Shown: positions 34,223-43,285, counted from the stretch's first letter. The stretch: DNA of 64,000 nucleotides from an uncultured Bryobacterales bacterium (GCA_951813065.1 CATOTH010000005.1:248001-312000), one strand, 5' to 3'. Numbers and translations are program-made. Notes: generated by a model not told the origin, from the letters alone.

Positions 34223-34905
34223 ACATTCTCCTCTTGCTGCTCTTCGCGTTGCCGCTCGCGGCCACGGAGGTCTCTCTTGAAGCCAAGTGGAAGAGGCCGC
34301 TACGACCCGACGTCTCCGGCTCCTTGCGGATCGGAGAGGAGGTGATCGCATTCCAGCCCGACAAGCCGGGCAAGCGTCCACTGGAATGGACGTTGAACGA
34401 CGTGCAGCACTTCGATCGGGTGAGCGCGTCGGAGGTTGCGATCCGAACATACGCCGATTCAATGCTGCGATTGGGAAAGGATCGCTGGTACAGGTTCGAG
34501 CTTGTCGGCGGAACGCTGACAGACGATCTTCACGCACAGGTGGTCGCCGGGATCGGAAAGCCCGCCACGGACCGCGTTGTCCGCGAGCCTGCCGACGCCG
34601 AACTGGCGATTCCCGCCAAGCACGTACGATTGCTGAAGGGGTCTGAGGGAACGCTTTACTTCACGCCGGGCTGGATCATGTACGTGACCGAGGCGAAGAG
34701 CGCATCCAGAGCTTGGCGGCTGGACCGTGATGTGGACGGCGTGTGGTCGTCCGACCCCTATCGGTTCGAGGTTCACGTACTGGACGGGAGCGAGGCTTTT
34801 GTGCGCCGGCCCGCTGTTCACCGCTTCTCCCTGAAGCGGCCAATCGACACCGGCTTCTACACGTCCCTCAAGATGAAGCTCTACGAGTTGAGGAGCCCGC
34901 GCTAG
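34219..34905 (+). CDS. Secreted accessory protein of the Cus operon
   Basis: 228 residues, GTG start overlapping the cusA stop. Signal peptide MNILLLLLFALPLAATE, then about 210 residues rich in strands and aromatic/charged residues, with no cysteines. The first half (GSLRIGEEVIAFQPDKPGK, then IRTYADSMLRLGKDRWYRFE) looks like a PH/GRAM-type small beta fold repeated twice, but this is a weak impression. Translational coupling to cusA implies a role in envelope metal handling. No family recognised. Confidence 0.65.
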   Translation: MNILLLLLFALPLAATEVSLEAKWKRPLRPDVSGSLRIGEEVIAFQPDKPGKRPLEWTLNDVQHFDRVSASEVAIRTYADSMLRLGKDRWYRFELVGGTLTDDLHAQVVAGIGKPATDRVVREPADAELAIPAKHVRLLKGSEGTLYFTPGWIMYVTEAKSASRAWRLDRDVDGVWSSDPYRFEVHVLDGSEAFVRRPAVHRFSLKRPIDTGFYTSLKMKLYELRSPR

Positions 34906-35008
34906 CGTCGACCAGTCGAGCAAGGGTGTAGTTGGCGTCGGAGTTCCACCATGGACTGTCGATGTCAAACCAGAACTGCGCACTTGTGACAAACAAAGTT
35001 GCACACAT
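34868..35008 (-). CDS. Short aromatic-rich open frame, doubtful
   Basis: 46 codons from an ATG at 35008, ending inside the 3' end of the preceding gene on the opposite strand. The middle (AQFWFDIDSPWWNSDANYTL) has a composition more like a folded domain than chance, so it may be the tail of a decayed gene. No family recognised. Confidence 0.2.
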   Translation of the reverse strand: MCATLFVTSAQFWFDIDSPWWNSDANYTLARLVDASAGSSTRRASS

Positions 35009-35365
35009 CTGTGGGGCCGCCGCAGGTTTCGCGGACTCTTCCGATCAAGTCGGATTCCCTCAGCATCGCCTCCCCGCATCGAGTCCAACATCCCCTCGCT
35101 CGGCACGTGGCATCCCATGCTGATGTACCCTGATACGAAGATGGCTGCCGCGTCGCAACGGCTAGCTTCGAGAGCCAAGTTGGGGGGCGCCATTCCCAAG
35201 GTTGTCCGGCAAGCACCCCGGCGCTCGACGCCAGGTAGACGGGAGACTGATAGGTCCGCGCAATCAATGCCTGCCCCCTCACGCCTGCCAGGATTGCCCG
35301 ACACAGCGACTTCGGGCCTGATCCGTGATGAACACCTGCCGGGCGCTCTGCAAAGCGCCGCAAGC
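34906..35365. other. Intergenic region before the DUF1592 gene
   Basis: Nothing firmly supported apart from the short aromatic minus-strand frame. The frame of the downstream gene stays open to 35117, but residues coded there (Arg/Pro-rich, no homology seen) precede a good signal peptide and are probably untranslated. Confidence 0.4.
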
Positions 35366-37942
35366 ATGATCGCGACCTGCATGCTTTGGCTGGGAAGCAT
35401 CCACGTGCTGTCGGGTGCCGGATTGGCGCAGGATCTGCCGCGAGTCCGCGACGGCCTGGTGGCGCTCTACGGCTTCGGCTCCCTCGACGGTGCACGAGTG
35501 TCGGACCGCTCCGGCTTCCTGGAACCGGCGGACTTGAAGCTGGACGACCCCGATGCAGTGAGACTGACAGAGGGTTCCCTGACGATTGACCAGCCGACAA
35601 GGATGCGCTCGCGGGAACGCGTGGCGAAGATTGCGGACTTGGTGCGTGTGTCGGGCGAACTGACAGTGGAGGCTTGGATCGAGCCCGCGGCTCGAGCCGA
35701 AGCCACGAGAGCAGGCATCGTCATGATCTCCAACGCCACGGATCAGCATAACTTCGCGCTCGTCCAATTGAGGGACCGATTCGAGGCTCGATTTCGCACG
35801 AGCAAGACCGACACTGGGGAAGCGCCTCCGATTCGTTCGCCGAAGGCCAGCGCCGGCCCCGCACTGACGCACTTGGCTTTCACCCGCGATCGCACCGGAC
35901 GCGCACGAATTTACGTGAACGGAGCGATCGCCGCCGAGCACACAATCGCCGGATCCTCCTCGGACTGGGAGAAGACGACGCTCGTGATCGGGAACGGCCC
36001 ACACGGCCAAAAGCCCTGGCTGGGCAGAGTGCACTTGGTCGCCGTCTACGGCCGCGACCTGCTGGGCGAGGAGGTGACGCGCAACTTCCGGGCAGGACCG
36101 GGCCTTGTCGAATCGGTCCCTGTCAAGGTGTCCGCAAACCGGGCGCTGTTCGAGGACAAGGTCGCCGCGTTGCTGGCAAGCCGCTGCCTTGACTGCCACG
36201 ATTCCGCCGTGAAGCAGGCGGGGTTGGACCTTTCTGCGCGCGAGTCAGCCCTAGCAGGAGGAGATCACGGTAGCGCCATCGTGCCGGGGGCCGCGAGCAA
36301 GAGCCTTGTGTGGCTGATGACGGAATCGGAGGCAATGCCGCAGAACCGCCCGCCACTATCGGCTGCCGAGAAGCAGGTGCTGCGCGATTGGATCGATGGC
36401 GGGGCAACCTGGTCATTCGAGGCGATCGACCCCTCCCTGCACCGTCGCAGCGGGGAAAACCTCCCCAATCCGGTCCGCAGACTCACGGTCTCCGAGTACG
36501 TCTCCTCAATTCGCAGCGCAACCGGAATCGACGTCTCGGAGGAGGCGGCGCGACTCCTGCCGCCGGATCTTCGCGCCGATGGATTCGAGAATACCGCCTA
36601 CAACCTCACGGTGGACCTGCGGCACGTGGAAGCGTATGCCCGGCTGGCTGAGGCCGCAGCAAAGCGAGTCGACATCGAACACATCGCGGGCGAAGGCACG
36701 GACCTTACGGACAGCCGCCTCCGACGGATGGGGAAACAAATCCTCCGGGGCCCGCTCTCAGAGCGCGAAATCGACCTCTACCGGACCCTTGCAAGTGCCG
36801 TGCAGTCCTCAGGGGGCGGTTTCGAGGGAACCATCCGCCATGTGGCGGAAGCCATGCTGCAGTCACCACGTTTCCTCTATCGCATCGAACAGCAGAAGGG
36901 CGATGGAAGCCGTTGGCCGACCGACGCCTACGAATTGGCCGCACGGCTCAGCTACATCGTGTGGGGAGAGCCGCCTGATGCGGCCCTGTCTGCCGCCGCA
37001 GCTGCCGGAACCCTTCACGATCTCGGGGAGCTGCAACGTCAGACCCGCCGGATGCTCACCGATCCGCGGGCAGTTACCCGCTCGGTGGAATTCGTGGCCC
37101 AGTGGCTCGACTTGGGGCGGCTTGACACCCTGCGCCCCGACAGCCAGCAGTTCCCTCGCTGGAATCCTCGGTTGGCAGCGGATATGCGGACCGAGACAAT
37201 CGCCTTCTTCAAGGAACTGGTCTGGGATCAGCGGCGGCCGCTTGCGGATCTACTTAACGCGCAGTTCACCTACCTCACTCCACCTCTCGCGAAGCACTAC
37301 GGCCTCGACGCTGCGGGGTCTGGCCTGAGACGCTACGAACTCGCTGGCGTCCCCAGCCGCGGGGGAATCCTGACGCAGGGCGCCGTGCTGACGAAAGGCG
37401 GTAGCGACGCGTCTATGGTCACCCGGGGGCTCTTCGTGCTTGAGGATCTGCTCTTCGGCGAAGTCGGCTCCCCGCCTCCCGGCACCGATACCTCCCCCGT
37501 GCCGGCGAGCCCTGGGCAATCGCGTCGGACCATCGCCACCGACCGGGTGGAAAGCCCGGCCTGCGGAGGCTGTCACGCCAAGTTCGAGCCTCTGGCTTTC
37601 GGGTTGGAGCGGTTCGACGGCCTCGGCAGCTACCGTGAAATCGACGAGCACGGCAACGAACTGCGGGAAGACGGCGAAATCCTGTTTCCGGGCTCCAACG
37701 AACCGGTCGCGTATTCCACGGCCGCCGAAATGATGGACCTGATCGCCGCAAGCGACCGTGCCCAACGAAATATCACAAGGAAAGTCACCCAATTCGCTAT
37801 CGGTCGGCCACTCGTTCCCGCTGACGAGCCCACGGTCAACCGGATCCATCAGCGCAGCCAAGGCAATGGCGGAACCTACGCAACCCTGATCGAGGCGATT
37901 GTCACAAGCGACCTGGTCCGAAGGACGCAGACGGAGCCGTAG
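35366..37942 (+). CDS. Multidomain secreted cytochrome-like protein (LamG, PSCyt1, DUF1587/1595/1592/1588/1585)
   Basis: 858 residues from the ATG at 35366, giving a signal peptide (MIATCMLWLGSIHVLSGAGL). Order: LamG/concanavalin-like domain (~25-240), a planctomycete-type cytochrome segment with haem motif CLDCH (~275), DUF1587 (NPVRRLTVSEYVSSIRSATG), DUF1595, DUF1592 (YELAARLSYIVWGEPPDAAL), DUF1588 (RGGILTQGAVLTKGG) with a second CxxCH (CGGCH), and DUF1585 at the end. Such proteins are predicted extracytoplasmic redox or polysaccharide-linked enzymes; the reaction is unknown. The next gene, DUF1552, is its regular partner. Confidence 0.9.
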   Translation: MIATCMLWLGSIHVLSGAGLAQDLPRVRDGLVALYGFGSLDGARVSDRSGFLEPADLKLDDPDAVRLTEGSLTIDQPTRMRSRERVAKIADLVRVSGELTVEAWIEPAARAEATRAGIVMISNATDQHNFALVQLRDRFEARFRTSKTDTGEAPPIRSPKASAGPALTHLAFTRDRTGRARIYVNGAIAAEHTIAGSSSDWEKTTLVIGNGPHGQKPWLGRVHLVAVYGRDLLGEEVTRNFRAGPGLVESVPVKVSANRALFEDKVAALLASRCLDCHDSAVKQAGLDLSARESALAGGDHGSAIVPGAASKSLVWLMTESEAMPQNRPPLSAAEKQVLRDWIDGGATWSFEAIDPSLHRRSGENLPNPVRRLTVSEYVSSIRSATGIDVSEEAARLLPPDLRADGFENTAYNLTVDLRHVEAYARLAEAAAKRVDIEHIAGEGTDLTDSRLRRMGKQILRGPLSEREIDLYRTLASAVQSSGGGFEGTIRHVAEAMLQSPRFLYRIEQQKGDGSRWPTDAYELAARLSYIVWGEPPDAALSAAAAAGTLHDLGELQRQTRRMLTDPRAVTRSVEFVAQWLDLGRLDTLRPDSQQFPRWNPRLAADMRTETIAFFKELVWDQRRPLADLLNAQFTYLTPPLAKHYGLDAAGSGLRRYELAGVPSRGGILTQGAVLTKGGSDASMVTRGLFVLEDLLFGEVGSPPPGTDTSPVPASPGQSRRTIATDRVESPACGGCHAKFEPLAFGLERFDGLGSYREIDEHGNELREDGEILFPGSNEPVAYSTAAEMMDLIAASDRAQRNITRKVTQFAIGRPLVPADEPTVNRIHQRSQGNGGTYATLIEAIVTSDLVRRTQTEP

Positions 37943-37951
37943 CCGAACAGC

Positions 37952-37957
37952 TATGAT
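37952..37957 (+). promoter_or_regulatory. Putative -10 box close to the DUF1552 start
   Basis: TATGAT ends 15 nt before the ATG at 37973, within the 30-bp gap after the DUF1592 gene. No Shine-Dalgarno. It may give DUF1552 its own short-leader transcript in addition to read-through. Confidence 0.3.
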
Positions 37958-37972
37958 GGAATCCGTGCTTTT

Positions 37973-39376
37973 ATGACTGGGCGGCGCATCAGCCGGCGAA
38001 CGGTTCTCAGAGGCGTAGGGGGAATCGGGATCGGCCTGCCTCTGCTTGAGGAAATGCGGGCCAGCGCTTCCGCCGCCGTTCCGGTGCGGGCGTTCAATGT
38101 CTTTTTTGGGCTCGGGATTCCCGCCCCGCTGCAGTCCGAGGGCTTCGACGGCGTGATGGAGCCCTTGCGGCCGCTCGCGGACAGGCTCTTGATCCTGCGC
38201 AACGTCGACCAGGTTCGTTGCGACGAGTCAGGCATCAACGCTCACTTCGACGGCTCTAGCGGCGCGTTCACTGCCGAGCCCCCGAATGGGGAAGCGCGAG
38301 CGGGCGGCCCCTCCATAGACCAGGTCGTTCGCCAGACGCACTACCCGGATGGACAGCCTCGAGGAGTCACTCCGACGGTAATTGCCGGCACCTATTTCCG
38401 CCGGAGCCGAGTTAGTAGATACGTCCACAGCTACCGGTCCGACGGCACGGTGGCGGCGGCCATGCAGGAAAGGCCCCGAGATCTGTTCGACCGGGTGTTT
38501 GGAAGGATCGAGTTTCCGGGAGGCGACGACGACGAGCAAGAGCGCTTTCGCCGCAGTGTGCTCGACACAGTGGTGGGCCAGTACCAGCACTTTATTCGGG
38601 ACAACTCTCCGCTGGGCACCCAGTCGAGGTCCCGCTTGGCGGACCACCTGGACCGCATCCGCGAGTTCGAGCAACGCGCATTCTCCCAAGGAGGGAAAGA
38701 ACGGACCGGGCCTCAGTTGCCGCCGAGGTCGCGGCTTGCTCACGGGGGATACGCTGACCCGGGCGGAGAGGGGATTGACATGGACCTCGCCGAGCTTACC
38801 CGCGAGTGGCGGCTGACAGCGGATCTGTACGCACTGGCGGTCGAGATGGATCGAGTGCGCTTCGGTTCGCTGACGTTTCTGGCCGCAGGCGAGCGCTTGC
38901 GCATCCGAGGGGATTACGAATTCGCCGGTCGAAGGGTCTTTGAATTCGACGATGCCAGGCAGCGCGACGCCAGCGGCGCGAAAGCGTGCAGTCACGAGTG
39001 GTGGCATGACTTCAAACCGGAAGCTCGGAATCCGCAGTTGCGAGCCCACGCTCATATGCACTTGCGGGAGGTGGCGTACTTCCTGAATCGTCTCGACTCA
39101 GTGCAGGACGCCAATGGGCAGTCCGCACTGCAGAACTCGATGGTTACGATTTCGACCGAGTCCGGCGATGGAAGGCACTCGGATGTGAAGCGCGAACTTT
39201 CCGGTGTCTTCCACGCGATTTCGAGCGCAGGCGGCAAGTTCAAGACCGGGCAGATACTTGATCTGGGCAGTGAGGCGCTCGACCTGTACAACACGATGCT
39301 CGAGGCTATGGGCACCACTGATCGTCTCGGCCCGGCCGACCGAGAGGCTCGACCGGCCGACGCCATCCGTGCCTAG
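37973..39376 (+). CDS. DUF1552 protein with Tat signal
   Basis: 467 residues. The twin-arginine leader (RRISRRTVLRGVGGIGIGLP) directs export of a folded protein. The body matches DUF1552 (FNVFFGLGIPAPL, SSGAFTAEPP, SIDQVVRQTHYPDG, DFHLD-like blocks), a family almost always encoded beside DUF1592-type cytochrome proteins in Planctomycetota, Verrucomicrobiota and Acidobacteriota. It may carry a cofactor loaded in the cytoplasm. Catalytic residues are not defined for the family. Confidence 0.9.
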   Translation: MTGRRISRRTVLRGVGGIGIGLPLLEEMRASASAAVPVRAFNVFFGLGIPAPLQSEGFDGVMEPLRPLADRLLILRNVDQVRCDESGINAHFDGSSGAFTAEPPNGEARAGGPSIDQVVRQTHYPDGQPRGVTPTVIAGTYFRRSRVSRYVHSYRSDGTVAAAMQERPRDLFDRVFGRIEFPGGDDDEQERFRRSVLDTVVGQYQHFIRDNSPLGTQSRSRLADHLDRIREFEQRAFSQGGKERTGPQLPPRSRLAHGGYADPGGEGIDMDLAELTREWRLTADLYALAVEMDRVRFGSLTFLAAGERLRIRGDYEFAGRRVFEFDDARQRDASGAKACSHEWWHDFKPEARNPQLRAHAHMHLREVAYFLNRLDSVQDANGQSALQNSMVTISTESGDGRHSDVKRELSGVFHAISSAGGKFKTGQILDLGSEALDLYNTMLEAMGTTDRLGPADREARPADAIRA

Positions 39377-39838
39377 CGCGGGATGCCGTTCGATTCCCCG
39401 CAATTAAACCCGCCCCTTACCCTGATCCAGCGACGTGGTCGATGACCTGCAGCTGCAGGTCGACACCGGAGCGCCTACTGTGCCATACGTCTCGCGCCCA
39501 GTAACGTGCAGACGGGTGGTAGCGGGATGAGGGAGGCGCACTTGGATATCGCTCGACGGAAAGCCAGCAGCATGCGCAATCGACTCGGTCATGCCTGTTT
39601 CGATGTCGACCTCGCATTGATCTGGCGGACGGTACAAGAGGATGTCCCGGCCCTGATCGCCCAACTCGAACCACTCGTCCCGCCGGATGCCGAATAGTGG
39701 CGCGCAACCATCGTGGAGTCGCTCGTCATTCGCCAACGACTGCAAATAGGTCAGACGAGTGCGGCACGATAGATCTCAGGCAATCGCCGGAAGCACGGCA
39801 GAGAGGGCAAGATTCCCGTGACAGGTCGGTGGATGAGT
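39377..39838. other. Junction between conserved genes and accessory region
   Basis: Carries a C-terminal HepT-like remnant (39527-39697) and no other supported feature. Confidence 0.5.
39527..39697 (+). pseudogene. HepT-like (DUF86) toxin remnant, C-terminal third only
   Basis: 56 codons. The segment SSMRNRLGHACFDVDLALIW followed by TVQEDVPALIAQLE matches the C-terminal helix pair of HepT/DUF86 RNase toxins. The catalytic R-x4-H-x-Y motif reads RNRLGHAC, with Cys in place of Tyr. The N-terminal two thirds and the MNT nucleotidyltransferase antitoxin are absent, and a stop lies upstream in frame. It is a dead relic of a toxin-antitoxin locus. Confidence 0.6.
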
Positions 39839-40378
39839 CTAGGAGGTTTTCGGTGTCGGTCCATCGCCGCGCAGGATGGCATACAAGCACTGGTCCTGCA
39901 CCGTGCCATCCTTGATGGCACTCCGGCGCATGCGGCCCTCGAGCCGATACCCTGCGTTCTGCAATACGCGGCAGGACGCAGAATTCGATGCGAAGGGCAC
40001 GGCATACAGTCGTTCCAACTCGTAGGCGGCAAACGCAAAGCGTGTGAAACCCGTTAGTGCACGCGTCGCGATGCCCCGACCCCAGTAAGGCTCGCCGAGC
40101 CAGTAACCGACCTCCGCGGAACAACGCTCCACATCGTCACGGAGGACTACGCCGATCGAGCCAATCGACGCGTCGTTCACTGTGACCGCGAACATCGTCT
40201 CGGGAATTCCCCCGAGCGCGAGTGTGATGAACCTGCGTGCGTCGTCGATCGTGTAAGGATGCGGGAACCTGTCCCGCAATTGCAGCCACACTCTTCGATT
40301 GTTGGCCAGCAGGGCTAGTCCAGCGGCGTCGGAGTCGCGGAACGACCGCACGCCGCAACATCCCAGATCGAGTTGCAT
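39839..40378 (-). CDS. GNAT-family N-acetyltransferase (RimJ/RimL type)
   Basis: 179 residues from the ATG at 40378. It shows the GNAT core: VRSFRDSDAAGL at the N-terminus, SIGSIGVVL (strand 4), GYWLGEPYWGRGIATRAL (acetyl-CoA pyrophosphate loop) and ASNSASCRVLQNAGY followed by LEGRMR, typical of RimJ/RimL-like enzymes that acetylate protein N-termini or small amines. The open frame extends 53 codons upstream, but that part lacks homology. Substrate unknown; no neighbour suggests one. Confidence 0.85.
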   Translation of the reverse strand: MQLDLGCCGVRSFRDSDAAGLALLANNRRVWLQLRDRFPHPYTIDDARRFITLALGGIPETMFAVTVNDASIGSIGVVLRDDVERCSAEVGYWLGEPYWGRGIATRALTGFTRFAFAAYELERLYAVPFASNSASCRVLQNAGYRLEGRMRRSAIKDGTVQDQCLYAILRGDGPTPKTS

Positions 40379-40588
40379 CTCCGGTCCAGATGATCTGCGA
40401 TTGCCCATTATCCAGCACTTCGCGGGGAAGATCTGCGCACTGAGTAGCCGAGGCAATGCCTTGACGGTCTCACCTGGCCCTGCCGGGACTTGGCCGTCTG
40501 GGTCAAACAGCCATTCAGGACGTTGGGTGCATCCCACCAGAAGGCTCCAACCGGTTCAGCGTCATTGCTGGCGTCGTGGAGGTATCTA

Positions 40589-40927
40589 CTAACCAGTGCT
40601 TGTCAGGACTTGCCCCAGCGCCTTCCTCACCGCTTCGCCATCTCGTTTCATCAAGGACCCGAGCTTCCGGACAATCAGGGTGTCATCTAGGGTAAAGAGC
40701 TTGAAGCGGACCTTACAGGGGACTATCAGGCCAGCTTCCCGCCAGCCCTGAATCACCACGTCACTCGGCCAATCGCTCCCGGCTGAGGTGATCATGGTCA
40801 GAATCGATTGTTGATGAACCCGATTGAAGCCTGTCGATGAGATGATCAAGGCCGGACGGCGTTTGACGGTCCAGCTATCCGCGAAGGGAAACGGGACGAC
40901 GACCACATCGAGTGATTCAAAGGTCAC
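40589..40927 (-). CDS. mazF: MazF/PemK-like mRNA-interferase toxin
   Basis: 112 residues. The beta-barrel signature is clear: DVVVVPFPFADSWTVKRRPA followed by LIIS, then SDVVIQGWREAGL and PCKVRFKLFTLDDTLI. MazF-type toxins cleave mRNA at short sequence motifs. It overlaps the upstream AbrB-type antitoxin gene by 11 bp, the standard antitoxin-first order. Sequence cannot tell the cleavage motif. Confidence 0.88.
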   Translation of the reverse strand: MTFESLDVVVVPFPFADSWTVKRRPALIISSTGFNRVHQQSILTMITSAGSDWPSDVVIQGWREAGLIVPCKVRFKLFTLDDTLIVRKLGSLMKRDGEAVRKALGQVLTSTG

Positions 40928-41141
40928 GCCACGCCTCCTCGTCCTCAGGAGAGACCCATTCGCTCAAGACCTTTGAGAGGCCCCCCAGGTAGTCGTCCTG
41001 CCCCGGGATCACCTTGCGTACCACCAGATGATCACCCTCGATCTCGAACGCGATCACATCGCCTTCGTTCAGCTTGGCCGCCTTACGGATGCTCTTGGGA
41101 ATCGTCGTCTGTCCACGTGCGGTAATCTTTGCAGTTTCCAT
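40917..41141 (-). CDS. mazE: AbrB/MazE-family antitoxin
   Basis: 74 residues. The swapped-hairpin DNA-binding domain (ITARGQTTIPKSIRKAAKL, then GDVIAFEIEGDHLVVRK) is followed by an acidic tail (VSPEDEEAWRDL) expected to wrap the MazF dimer. It should neutralise the toxin and repress the operon by binding the imperfect palindrome over the promoter at 41161-41180. Translation is coupled to mazF by an 11-bp overlap. Confidence 0.88.
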   Translation of the reverse strand: METAKITARGQTTIPKSIRKAAKLNEGDVIAFEIEGDHLVVRKVIPGQDDYLGGLSKVLSEWVSPEDEEAWRDL

Positions 41142-41160
41142 TTCTTATTTCACTGAAATT

Positions 41161-41180
41161 CTGATTATACTGGTAATCTG
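41161..41180 (-). promoter_or_regulatory. mazEF promoter -10 within an imperfect palindrome
   Basis: On the minus strand a perfect TATAAT occupies 41169-41164. It lies inside CAGATTACCAGTATAATCAG, an inverted repeat with 6 of 7 matching arm positions. A repressor bound here would cover the -10, which fits autoregulation by the antitoxin. The -35 is weak. Confidence 0.5.
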
Positions 41181-41381
41181 ACAAAATGGGACATTCCGCG
41201 CTGTCTTACCTGCCGGTCCAGTGACCGTAGTCCCAGGTGTCGGGGCGAGCGATCTGGTAATGCCACTTGCGCTCGCCAGCGAGAGCATCCAGCGCTACGA
41301 TGTTGTTGGCGAACAGGTTCCTGCCCCGCCGGAACGCCCGAGAGAAATCATCCGTGACGGCACAGGATGCAACCGGCCGAC

Positions 41382-42542
41382 TCACGGAGTCGCACTACCG
41401 GCGAGAGATCGAAACTCCTGAAATCGTATGATCGCCTCTTCCAAGGAAACGGCCTCGACCTCCCTCGACAGCGGAAAACTTTCGTCACCAGCATGCACGA
41501 CAAGCCGCAGGGTTGGCTTGAGATCCTCGCAAGCGCTGAAGAAGCCACGCGAGACCGAGGGGGCTCGGCCGCGTTTGATTTCAATCGCCGCAAGCGTACC
41601 CGCTCCGAAGTCCACCAAGAGATCAACCTCCGCCCCGCCGGATGTGCGGTAGTAGCCGAAGTGGGCGTGGCTTGGCAATGCGCCGATCAAGTTCTCAATG
41701 ACGAACCCTTCCCAACTGCCCCCGACAACGGGATGCCCCAGCAAGTCGTTGAGCGACCCGATCCCCAGCAGTGCGTGGCAAATGCCGCTGTCTCGTACGT
41801 AGGTCTTGGGGGCACGAATGAGACGCTTGCCTAGGTTGCTTGTCCATGGCCGAAGTCGGCGGACGAGCAAGAGATCGACCATGAAGTCGAGATAGCGGCT
41901 GATCGTAAACCTCCTAAAGCCCAGTCCACGTCCGAGTGCCGAAGCGTTGAAGACCTGCCCTTGGTTGTGGGCGAGCATCGTCCAGAAGCGCCGCAATGTC
42001 TCAGCGGGAATGCGAGGACCGAGCTGCGGCATGTAGCGTTCCAGGTAAGTACGGATGAGGTCGAGCCTCCAGTCAAGACTTATTGAGTCGCTGTCCGCGA
42101 CGAAGCTCTCAGGGAAGCCCCCACGATGCCATAGCTGATGCCGGGCTCCATGCCCGACTTCCCTTATATCGAACGGGCGCAGTTCGCAATACGCAACACG
42201 GCCGGCAAGCGTCTCGCTCGATTGGCGCAGCAGTTCGACGCTCGCGGACCCGATGAACAGGAACTGTGCCGACCTATTTCCGGCGCGTCTGCGGGCGTCG
42301 ATGACTGCGCGGAGGGGGGCAAACAGATTCGGGGCAAGCTGCACTTCCTCAAGGATCAACAGATTGGCTTTGTTCAGGTCGCAGAACCACTCGATGTCGG
42401 CAATCTTCGATAAGTCACTTGGCCGTTCAAGATCCAGATAGACGCTCTTGTGCTCGCGTGCAATCTCCAAGGCCAAGGTTGTCTTACCAACCTGACGAGG
42501 GCCGATTAGGACTACAGCTGGGGGGTGCCGCAACTTCGACAA
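41382..42542 (-). CDS. AAA+ ATPase with DUF4143 domain
   Basis: 386 residues or slightly more. P-loop GPRQVGKTTLA (~14-24), Walker B-like LLILEEVQLAP, sensor region FLFIGSASVELLRQ, then the DUF4143 PD-(D/E)XK-like domain with GSWEGFVIENLI, FGYYRTSGGAEVDLLVD and AAIEIKRG. These ATPases are abundant in accessory regions; their role is unknown, though an ATP-dependent nuclease or toxin-related role is often suggested. The frame is open for 12 codons upstream of the TTG at 42542 (IRRIDQSELL, homologous-looking), so the true start may be a rare ATT just after a TAG. Confidence 0.85.
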   Translation of the reverse strand: MSKLRHPPAVVLIGPRQVGKTTLALEIAREHKSVYLDLERPSDLSKIADIEWFCDLNKANLLILEEVQLAPNLFAPLRAVIDARRRAGNRSAQFLFIGSASVELLRQSSETLAGRVAYCELRPFDIREVGHGARHQLWHRGGFPESFVADSDSISLDWRLDLIRTYLERYMPQLGPRIPAETLRRFWTMLAHNQGQVFNASALGRGLGFRRFTISRYLDFMVDLLLVRRLRPWTSNLGKRLIRAPKTYVRDSGICHALLGIGSLNDLLGHPVVGGSWEGFVIENLIGALPSHAHFGYYRTSGGAEVDLLVDFGAGTLAAIEIKRGRAPSVSRGFFSACEDLKPTLRLVVHAGDESFPLSREVEAVSLEEAIIRFQEFRSLAGSATP

Positions 42543-42898
42543 CAGTTCTGATTGATCGATCCGGCGAATAATCTATGCAAATTCAACATAGAATATTCAA
42601 TTTGTGAGGTAAATCTAGTCGCTGTGGCGCCATCCCATCAGTCTCTGCCGTCATGCTCCCTCGAAGCTGCGTGAAGTGCCGCATTGATCTGTAGTGGCAT
42701 CTAGGACAGAAGAACCTGTTCAGATCTGACTATTGCTCGACATCCTTCGGCCAACGTTTGCGCACAGCGCACTGCATCGCGAGCCACAGTCCGATTTCGC
42801 CAACGAGGATCGGCGCCTGCGGTCCAACGGCGATCAGCATTCCGGATTTCACAAACGGTAAATGAATCCTCGGAGTGCGCGGCTTGCATTCCAACGGC
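42543..42898. other. AT-rich intergenic stretch
   Basis: 356 bp without a supported gene. The first ~60 bp next to the ATPase gene are AT-rich with a GAATATTC palindrome (42590-42597) that may belong to its promoter. Confidence 0.4.
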
Positions 42899-43285
42899 TC
42901 AAAACATCCCGTTGTCGTTTTCCGCCTTGTCAGGAATAACCTGCAGCACGTCCCAATGCTCGACGATCTTGCCGGCGCTGTCGAACCGGAAGATGTCTAT
43001 GCCGGCATAGTCGTGGTCGCCGGGCCAGTGCTGAAAGCAGAGCAAGACAACAAGGTCGTCTTCGGCAATTGCACGCTTGAACTCCACTCGCTTGCCCGGG
43101 TATTCAATCGCCATCCGCTCGAAGTAGTCGATAAAGGCTTGCTTGCCGTCACCAACACCCGGATTGTGTTGCGTATAGCTCTCTCCGACGTACCGATCGA
43201 TGGCGTCGCGGGGCCGACACTGATTGAACATCAGGTCATAGAAAGCCTTGGCGTTCAGCTTCATTTGATCCGTGGGGCTCTTCAC
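42899..43285 (-). CDS. SnoaL-like / NTF2-fold protein
   Basis: 128 residues, GTG start. The pattern [20 protein letters not shown], then [20 protein letters not shown] and [18 protein letters not shown] is typical of SnoaL-like polyketide cyclase-related proteins, small alpha+beta barrels found as stand-alone binding or isomerase proteins. The conserved HNP and HWD segments are present. Substrate unknown. Confidence 0.82.
   Translation of the reverse strand: MKSPTDQMKLNAKAFYDLMFNQCRPRDAIDRYVGESYTQHNPGVGDGKQAFIDYFERMAIEYPGKRVEFKRAIAEDDLVVLLCFQHWPGDHDYAGIDIFRFDSAGKIVEHWDVLQVIPDKAENDNGMF

Noticed and set aside
34985..35045. Possible third copy of the repeat family near 1031-1077
   Set aside because: Only ~60 bp with about 70 percent apparent identity around GTCCGCGAAACC; too weak by eye to claim.
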